NCBI GenBank assembly: GCA_014084085.1
Contig: NPFB01000111.1
Span: 57,492 to 121,491 of the forward strand
Reading direction: 5' to 3'
From: Hondaea fermentalgiana
Lineage: Eukaryota > Sar > Bigyra > Thraustochytrida > Thraustochytriidae
Length of the DNA: 64,000 bases
Below are positions 58,901 through 64,000 of the stretch, one piece after another. The stretch's first letter is position 1. The number at the start of each line of letters is the position of its first letter. A program made the position numbers and the translations under genes. The notes under the pieces were generated by a model that had not been told where the DNA came from, did no database searches, and worked only from the letters and a program-made list of their open reading frames with translations.

Positions 58901-61163
58901 CCACTTCTCGACGTGGAGTCTTTTCACCCGCCTGGCCCACTTTGATTATGTGCGAGCCGAGATCGACTGCCGCCGCTGGCGAGCTCTTGATCACGACTTC
59001 TTGATGCTTCATGCCACAGTCCCCTGGCCCACTCGCATCAAAGATAGTTTTGTCACAACTGTACGAAAGAGCGTGAAACCTTTGTGATGAAGGCGAGGAG
59101 TCAGCGAGGATCGACGCTCCGAGCCAGACTAAATGTCTTCGTTCTGGTGGAACAATCACGTTCACTTGATGATTAACACATGCGCGGAGCTGAGTCTCAA
59201 GTCGCGACGAAAAACCCTCGCACATGGAAGTTCCTCCGACAAGAATGATGCTTGCGTAAAGCTCTCGACGCTGATCCAGATCGTTGACCATTTCTATGGA
59301 CCCACAGATTGCCTCGGCAAGATTGAATCCGCTCGCTTCGCTTGATTGAAAGAGAGCTTCAAAGATCCGCCATCGTTCTTCACGCAGCACAATGCCGCGA
59401 TTGTCAGGTAGCCCGTACATCACTTCAACATCAGCTTCCTCGTTGCTTTCGGCGCGTACGTAGCCAACCTCTTCCTTGATGTTGTCGACAAGAGTGATCT
59501 CATTTGCAGCATCTCTACCTCTCTCGCCGTGATCAAGAGTACGAAGCAGTTTTTGGAGCGTAGCAGAAGCGTTCCTACCGCCCCACGGGACAATTTTGCG
59601 TGCTGCTTCGAGGACAGTAGAGTCTACGATGGGCGTGATTCGAGTTGATTGATGGCCGACGTCGACAATGAGTCCGGTGGACCGACCTAAGGCGACAAGA
59701 GCGGCGCTTGCGGCGTCAACCATTGTTACCGTGTCGAAACCCTGAGCGAAGGCAGTCTGCAAAAGCATCGAGATTGCAGCGGGATGCGTATTCGCGGTGC
59801 TCAGAACCAGCGGCCCCTTGATGGACGTACCCTGAAGTTCAACGAGGAAAAGGTACTCGAGGAGCTCGTCTACATCAGGACGAACATATATTTCCTCCAT
59901 CTTGGGCACCTCGTTAGTTTCTGCGAATCGATCATTCATCGTGGCAATGGGATGGCTAAGCCTCAGCATGAAGCGCCTCTCCACAGCTCTATGGCCAACG
60001 TACTGCCTGGAGAGGAGGAACGAATGCCACTGAACGCTAGTCCCAGACGCAGCCATGGCTGGATCATGTACAAAGTCATTCTTTGATACACACTCGTCGG
60101 CAAAGCCAGATAGAGATCCGAGAATCGAGCCAGATACCCACCACGCGAAGAGACGATCAGGATTTGCAAGGGTATTCACTCGCAAAGTACTTGGCGCAGC
60201 CTTGGCTAGACGCTCTTGTAGTTCTTGCGCAAACCCTGACACTATCGTGCCGCTCCCGGAGAGCACGATGCTAGAGGTCAAGAGCTCGCGAACATCCAGT
60301 GGAAGTTTGGAGATGGCTTCCAGAATGAGGTCCGGAATCCCCGGGACCGTCGAGGTACCTGTAAGGAGCGTTGCAGCAGCTTGCTGCAGGTCGTCGCTCG
60401 AGAGAGTCAATGACTCGTTCAATACAGTATTTCCACCGATCCCTCTCAAGTCTTTGAGGAGCACGTTGCACGAAAGAGGGTCGCCAAGAAGAACATGACG
60501 ATCAGCGAGTTTCTCGAAAAGGATCATCGCTTCGTAAAGGTTACGGCAAGTCTGCATACCGTCTTGTGCTTTAAGATTATCCAGAAATGCTTGAACAACA
60601 TCCCGCATTCCAAGTTCTGCACGAATTGTGGCTCCGGGAATGGGCACACTTTCAGACATTGGAATAATCTGTGTAACGTCCCAGGATACGTCGACAAAGA
60701 CACCAATGGCTCGCCCCGAGGATAAGAGAGATGACACTGGCAAGAATGCAATCCCTTGCACCCCGAAAGAGTGAAAGAGCATGGTCATGAGACGCTCGCG
60801 TTGCTCCTTGGACCCTGGGGCAAATTCGCCCAAGATAATCTTGTGTTTCTCTGGATTGATCATCAGCTCAGAGAAAATTTGAGCGAAGACAGCCTCGAGC
60901 GCGTCCCAGTGCTTGACTATACCTCTCTCAATAGGCCAGATGAGATCGGCTGCGTCTGCTGCGGCATCGCCGACAGCGAAGCCATCGTCGGTCAGGGATG
61001 CAACAAGAGGAAAGACGACTTGAGGTTCGTCGTATCCTGCAAACCCGGCTTGCACCTTTGCCTCAAACAGGTGGACCACCACGGGCCACGTCTCCTCCTC
61101 CTCCTCCTCGTGCTCAGGCTCGTCTCTGTCGTCCCCGTTCGTCACGACCTCGGCCTCTGCCAT
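55962..61163 (-). CDS. Actin-like x2 / Roc-COR GTPase / TIR fusion protein (Roco family)
   Basis: 1733 residues; ATG at 61161-61163, no interruption. First actin-like fold at about 26-355: QAGFAGYDEPQVVFP N-terminal strand, a WPIERGIVKHWDALEAVF helix and an IVLSGSGTIVSGFAQEL plus WWVSGSILGSLSGF C-terminal motif. Second at about 381-690: GLIVDVGHQSTRITPIVD phosphate-2 loop and SIILVGGTSMCEGFSSRL...VWLGASILA. An actin N-terminal strand (AAVDLGSHIIKVGQAGEKTPRREVASVVGR, 731-760) follows it. Roc at about 805-1148: G1 GQSQAGKS (814-821), G3-like WELCGQ (1013-1018), G4-like GTYGD (1077-1081). COR at about 1150-1480 (LGMLFYFREVVGLRDFVVLDPQWL). TIR at about 1578-1715 (HVFISYRQANAGE...) with Glu1651 in the catalytic-Glu position (EEVRTAM). 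Roco proteins use Roc-COR as a GTP-driven dimer switch; TIR domains either cleave NAD+ or scaffold. The predicted role as cytoskeleton-sensing, NLR-like signalling protein is inference. I know of no described protein with this architecture. Confidence 0.88.
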   Translation of the reverse strand: MAEAEVVTNGDDRDEPEHEEEEEETWPVVVHLFEAKVQAGFAGYDEPQVVFPLVASLTDDGFAVGDAAADAADLIWPIERGIVKHWDALEAVFAQIFSELMINPEKHKIILGEFAPGSKEQRERLMTMLFHSFGVQGIAFLPVSSLLSSGRAIGVFVDVSWDVTQIIPMSESVPIPGATIRAELGMRDVVQAFLDNLKAQDGMQTCRNLYEAMILFEKLADRHVLLGDPLSCNVLLKDLRGIGGNTVLNESLTLSSDDLQQAAATLLTGTSTVPGIPDLILEAISKLPLDVRELLTSSIVLSGSGTIVSGFAQELQERLAKAAPSTLRVNTLANPDRLFAWWVSGSILGSLSGFADECVSKNDFVHDPAMAASGTSVQWHSFLLSRQYVGHRAVERRFMLRLSHPIATMNDRFAETNEVPKMEEIYVRPDVDELLEYLFLVELQGTSIKGPLVLSTANTHPAAISMLLQTAFAQGFDTVTMVDAASAALVALGRSTGLIVDVGHQSTRITPIVDSTVLEAARKIVPWGGRNASATLQKLLRTLDHGERGRDAANEITLVDNIKEEVGYVRAESNEEADVEVMYGLPDNRGIVLREERWRIFEALFQSSEASGFNLAEAICGSIEMVNDLDQRRELYASIILVGGTSMCEGFSSRLETQLRACVNHQVNVIVPPERRHLVWLGASILADSSPSSQRFHALSYSCDKTIFDASGPGDCGMKHQEVVIKSSPAAAVDLGSHIIKVGQAGEKTPRREVASVVGRERSPYSADFEDLVRWATVYRQVSGSEVKQYRALYNLALDGELCPLNRSRLFLVGQSQAGKSALSRSLLGDSFGELPQTLGVDIATVTATISEKATTWEEKDLAHSEFAIHSARTVAAAAAGTRSKPSEGSASAGQMRNPESARDLQLCSSFLPLEAMETLRRPESMAGVPSSRRRGVADLARSLARNVSNRLFSTFRGVFLLDQDRIPVVDPEPISLSATEEIMSKLDDQLVKKFVHAKETLGHDLTLTISSWELCGQHAFSPLQHILLSRSAVYLVVFDMHHVLRIEDRPQALENLLYWLQCIDFSTSGARVLLVGTYGDQVHTSNELALIDSVLRTELRLSAYASTFFQEYDPKGLCFCPVDNTLDDEDAGVRWLRTLVTRISLMKPHVARPIPLAWSRFFDLLIERGEEHLALEDVEVIAAEGCNISDTEQVQAALALFHELGMLFYFREVVGLRDFVVLDPQWLIRCFSMVIRDVGMHPFCLPVRKFLQHACPEDVVLLRVQGIATRKLLYSLWVDEDQDSNDQDFTRRRFLIAMLRHMMLACSFESVNMKILCPSQTSSSDCQRAFVPAGGVLPQPDTFLIPSLLCLQRPGDKDVAQRLQQIEEHMPSTASGQALVFYLTVEGTFSLPKGLFERLVCLAVEHSHAAAFLGASRAPLPGPGEVLFWLGEASCRMTEQVEEGRIRCIVDESRAQLAFVDELLSMLARLNEEVMRNQATFAAQLQVPVGRLGSVQVDYDEAKYTWSKNRKYARGSCHQKVPRASLARWMSAQDLGDVFDAWRDELPGCFGLSRAQHQSDVVGHIRTAASVPLPSKADSHVFISYRQANAGETCTYIRDILEGLGLEVCLRSDTENAPSTGGVVENVRNSIVLLLLLSDGVLLESSVQEEVRTAMDFRIPVIVAHDEESGYESFLKIYNAKRQSPEDLRVLFGEIESLPLRRRLFERRAMESELFRRVLVEVKRRVSGDGTF

Positions 61164-61389
61164 CGTAGAGTGCTCTCTCGTGAAGGACGCAGCTCGCTTG
61201 GCTTTGGCTTTCGACCCGCTTGGACATTTCGCACTTCATCCCTCGATTCGCTTCGCCATTCCCTCGCTCGCAAACTGGAAGCTGTACTCGGGGTCATCCC
61301 TCGCTCGAGGGAACTCTTGCGTCTTGTGATTGACAGTGAATGATGGATTGTCATTGGCTCTCGCTCATCTCATCACGTGCAAGCGCGAC

Positions 61390-61416
61390 TAGGCCTAGGC
61401 CTAGGCCGAGGCCTAC
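61390..61416. promoter_or_regulatory. Overlapping TAGGCCTA palindromes
   Basis: Two octamers overlapping by two bases followed by GAGGCCTAC. This is the densest cluster of the motif in the window, upstream of the TIR-Roco gene. Function unknown. Confidence 0.45.
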
Positions 61417-61784
61417 TACCGGCAGTAGAGGCTAGAACAGAACGAGAGTCCCAAGTTGGAACGGCGATGACTGTGTTATGAACCCTGGGCCGGCGCCAGA
61501 CTTGGTGGATTGTCGATCAAGGTCACCGTGACCTGGCCGGGCCGTCGATAATCGCAGAGGGAGCAGCCAAGGCGTCACGCAGAGTATAAGATCATTTCAA
61601 AGTCGCCGCGCCGTCGTGTGGGCCGCTCAGCTGACGTGAAAGCCAGAAAGTGATTTGAGCTCTTGAGTTGAGTTTTACGCTCCCTCTTGAAAAATGTCGA
61701 GAGTTTCTTATTTTGGTGTATAGAAGCTTACTTCAAGGGTATATCCACATTTCTTATTTTGACTAATGGTGCTGGGGCTAGTGC

Positions 61785-61792
61785 TAGGCCTA
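61785..61792. promoter_or_regulatory. TAGGCCTA palindrome
   Basis: Single copy of the recurrent octamer, 33 bp beyond the stop of the GT71-like gene. Confidence 0.35.
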
Positions 61793-61824
61793 TCATGGTT
61801 CAATCGTTCTTTTTGAATGGATGA

Positions 61825-63300
61825 TTACGTTGTGCGTAAGATGACAGAATCGCAGGTGATCATTCGTGAACGATCCGAAGATGCGCAGCTGTGTGTGCGC
61901 CATGACGGGACGGATTCCGGTTGGAGCTGGCCTGTCTGATAATCGTACGGTTGCAAGCAAGGCCAGTAGTTGGAAAAGCCAATGTGGTAAAAAGCACGAT
62001 GCGGATCATTACAGTGCGTGTCGAGAAGGGCGACACGCAGATACGGGGCACGGGGAAGCGCCATGTCCTTTGGCTGGTGTACAAAGAGAACGTGATCAGT
62101 ATCACGGAGACCAATATGTCCGATGCTGTTTCGACGGTAGGCCAAGAAAGCGTACACGCGGCCCAAGCTGACGGGATGGGCCATGTGGAATTTCGTGCGA
62201 AAGTAGAGAAAGGCAAGACGCCAGACATCCTTGTCTCCATGAAGAGTGAGTTGCTGGCCACGAGGCCCTACGTTGGTGTCTTTGCGATACATGAATTGTT
62301 GGTGGCGACTCATGTGCATAGCAAGATTCACTTCCTTCCAATTGCGCGCCTTGTCGATCACCAGAATTGATGATTCCATCTCGCGAGTGTTGTACGGATT
62401 GACACGCACAAAATCCCATAGCTGGCTATCCGTCCACGCGGTCATTCCAGCATCAAAAAGAGAATCTGTACCCCAGAGATCGGCCCAAAAGAGCTGGCCA
62501 GTTTCCTTGTAGGCTGGCTCATCGAAAAGGTACTTGGTGCTCGCCATGGGCACGGCATCGAGGTCAAGAAAGAAGACATGCTGAAAGCGGCTGAGTACGA
62601 TAGCATAGATGCAAAATGCGTAACCAATGGGAGGCAATGTGTCCGGGGTGAGGCCCGTCTCCTCGCTGTAAAAGACTTTGCAATCTACGTGCAAGAGCTC
62701 GCCATTGCACAGGGGATGATCGCGTGGATAATCATCATAGGTGAACCATACCTCCATGCCAGCTTCCGGTTCGAGCTCAAGGATGACATTGACCGTACGC
62801 AGAATCATGTCCATCATCTCTGGCTTGGGTGGCGTGGTGAAGACGTAGCCTCGCGAATTAGCCTCAAAGGGCCCTTCCTCGAACTTGGGGAGCGTTTGAA
62901 GCATGTTGTTTTCAATAAAGTCCCGCTCAAAAGGAACATGTTCTCGGAGATTTTCTACAAAGCGCGGTTGCGTGTTGCACACGCTGGATTTGTACTGCGC
63001 ATCCTGGTGCTTGAGCCAGGCCAAGTATGCATTGTCGCTGTCGCTGGTTTGGGGGGCCACAGGGTCGCCGGAAGGCACGCCATCGCAGTAGCTGTGAAGA
63101 ATTTGATGCTGCGAGCGGAGAAGTTCGCTGGCGCTGTCCCTCCTGCCCAGCACAGCCCAGAGCCCGAAGACGAGCACGAAGAGGCCGCCAAAGACGCACG
63201 CATATTTGCGCCGCTGATGCCCTCTCGGGCACTCTTCTCCCAGGCCGATGGCATCCAGCCAGGTCTGTTTCCGTGTGCTCACGCCGATGTGCGCCATCAT
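61825..63300 (-). CDS. Type II membrane glycosyltransferase, GT71 (MNN1/MNN2-like) candidate
   Basis: 491 residues from ATG 63300 (MMAHIGVSTR); frame continues upstream without a supported start. One membrane helix at about 33-51 (YACVFGGLFVLVFGLWAVLG) after a basic/polar tail, then a lumenal stem and catalytic domain: the type II plan of Golgi transferases. HVFFLDLDAVPMAST (241-255) holds the DxD metal/nucleotide-sugar site (Asp246, Asp248). EMESSILVIDK (307-317) and HGDKDVWRLAF (354-364) match the order of motifs in fungal MNN1/MNN2 alpha-mannosyltransferases. It probably extends O- or N-linked mannans or another surface glycan in the Golgi. GT8-like enzymes share the DxD/GDK pattern and are the main alternative. 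Confidence 0.8.
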   Translation of the reverse strand: MMAHIGVSTRKQTWLDAIGLGEECPRGHQRRKYACVFGGLFVLVFGLWAVLGRRDSASELLRSQHQILHSYCDGVPSGDPVAPQTSDSDNAYLAWLKHQDAQYKSSVCNTQPRFVENLREHVPFERDFIENNMLQTLPKFEEGPFEANSRGYVFTTPPKPEMMDMILRTVNVILELEPEAGMEVWFTYDDYPRDHPLCNGELLHVDCKVFYSEETGLTPDTLPPIGYAFCIYAIVLSRFQHVFFLDLDAVPMASTKYLFDEPAYKETGQLFWADLWGTDSLFDAGMTAWTDSQLWDFVRVNPYNTREMESSILVIDKARNWKEVNLAMHMSRHQQFMYRKDTNVGPRGQQLTLHGDKDVWRLAFLYFRTKFHMAHPVSLGRVYAFLAYRRNSIGHIGLRDTDHVLFVHQPKDMALPRAPYLRVALLDTHCNDPHRAFYHIGFSNYWPCLQPYDYQTGQLQPESVPSWRTHSCASSDRSRMITCDSVILRTT

Positions 63301-63514
63301 GGCACGCGGAGTCACTGCGCCCTGCCTCGGCGTTCGGGCTTGCCGGGGTCGGCCTCGCGATTCTAGTCGCCTCAGCGAGGCGGTCCAGCACTTGTGTGTT
63401 GAGTCGGAGAGACAGCTTGTCACTTCATTTTATTATAGCTGACTGTAAAACAGTAGGCCACGTCCGGCCAGGCAAGTGGAACTCCGCACGGTCACAGTTG
63501 AGTTCTCTAGCCAG

Positions 63515-63524
63515 GTAGGCCTAC
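63515..63524. promoter_or_regulatory. GTAGGCCTAC palindrome
   Basis: Same 10-mer as at 27635-27644, about 215 bp upstream of the GT71-like ATG. Confidence 0.45.
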
Positions 63525-63991
63525 TATACACAAGAAACGCTATGGGCTGGCCGGGCAAGGAGCAAGACAAGAAAGAAGCAAAGACAAGAAGCGTCGTGGC
63601 CGAGAGCATGAGTTATTATTAGAAAGAGCTCGACAAAAAGCATCGCAAAAAACACGGATCGCAAAAATCATAGAGAGGCGAAAAAACATGCATGGCAAAA
63701 ATCTTCCATGGCGAAGAGCATGGATGTATGGATGGCCAAAATTATGGCAAAATGCAGAAAGCAAGGCCAAGCAAGGCCAAGCAAGACAAGTTGTCACACA
63801 GGTTAAAAGAAAATCAGTCGCGCACACTGCCACGATCTCCTTTTTCTCTCCTTTCTCTTTTGTCCCCTCTCCGGCTCGTCTCTCCCATCAGACTCTCTGC
63901 TCTCTCTCTCTCTCTCTCATCCCATTGCGCCTCGCCTCGCCTCGCCTCGCCGACAGTGATGATGCCGCCTGCTGCGACCACCGTTTGCACC

Positions 63992-63999
63992 TAGGCCTA
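63992..63999. promoter_or_regulatory. TAGGCCTA palindrome at window edge
   Basis: Another copy of the recurrent intergenic octamer; its gene context lies outside the window. Confidence 0.35.
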
Positions 64000-64000
64000 T

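Larger units (their letters stand above)
61164..61824. other. Intergenic region upstream of the actin/Roc-COR/TIR gene
   Basis: Contains a TAGGCCTA cluster (61390-61403, with AGGCCTAC at 61409-61416) about 230 bp upstream of the ATG and another TAGGCCTA at 61785-61792 near the next gene's 3' end. No gene was recognised. Confidence 0.55.
63301..64000. other. Upstream region and window end
   Basis: Upstream of the GT71-like gene. Contains GTAGGCCTAC (63515-63524), a TGGCAAAAAT...CATGGA-type degenerate repeat (about 63650-63750), (CT)n near 63898-63918, (CGCCT)n at about 63930-63952 and TAGGCCTA at 63992-63999. No gene was recognised. Confidence 0.55.

Overview
The window is nuclear DNA of a unicellular eukaryote, most likely a flagellated protist. 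Twenty protein genes lie on both strands, nearly all readable as one uninterrupted frame (up to 1,928 codons). They include clear eukaryotic families: a tubulin-tyrosine-ligase-like enzyme, a Ctf4/WDHD1 replication adaptor, RIO1 kinase, Fused/STK36 kinase, a CCR4-like EEP nuclease, UDP-glucuronate decarboxylase and a TMEM260-type O-mannosyltransferase. High GC, few introns, fungal-type Golgi glycosyltransferases and several flagellum-associated families fit a labyrinthulomycete/thraustochytrid stramenopile. That placement is inference, not proof. No tRNA, rRNA, transposon or CRISPR array could be supported.

Layout. 0.1-11 kb: TTL-like ligase (-), a tandem p25/EF-hand-like plus PH-domain protein (+) and a helical repeat protein (-). 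12.9-23.6 kb: four plus-strand genes, namely a small strongly codon-biased protein, the TMEM260-like enzyme, an EGF-bearing polytopic membrane protein and WDHD1/Ctf4. 24.2-26.9 kb: a CHAT/NB-ARC/SH2 protein (-), cut at its 5' end by a 100-N assembly gap (26944-27043). 28.5-33.6 kb: UDP-xylose synthase (+), dual-specificity phosphatase (-), ankyrin/coiled-coil protein (+), EEP nuclease (-). 34-45 kb: Fused-type kinase (-), FAD amine oxidase (-), RIO1 kinase (+). 45.7-56 kb: Cys-rich polytopic membrane protein (-), a large CCDC17-like coiled-coil protein (-), a divergent coiled-coil gene (+). 56-63.3 kb: a giant actin-like/Roc-COR/TIR protein (-) and a GT71-like glycosyltransferase (-).

The most exciting content is two NLR-like signalling proteins with domain combinations I do not recognise as described. 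One joins a CHAT caspase-like protease, a STAND (NB-ARC) ATPase and a STAT-like linker plus SH2 domain. The other joins two actin-like folds (the second apparently circularly permuted), a Roc-COR GTPase and a TIR domain that keeps the catalytic glutamate position of NAD-cleaving TIRs. Both have an effector, a nucleotide switch and an unusual recognition module, suggesting innate-immune or regulated cell-death functions. This is inference from domain architecture.

Other themes: flagellum/microtubule-linked genes (TTL-like, p25-like, Fused, CCDC17-like), secretory-pathway glycosylation (TMEM260-like, UDP-xylose synthase, GT71-like), an intergenic palindrome TAGGCCTA that recurs about ten times, and many microsatellites between genes. 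Several frames continue upstream of their first ATG; the starts given are the best in-frame ATG.
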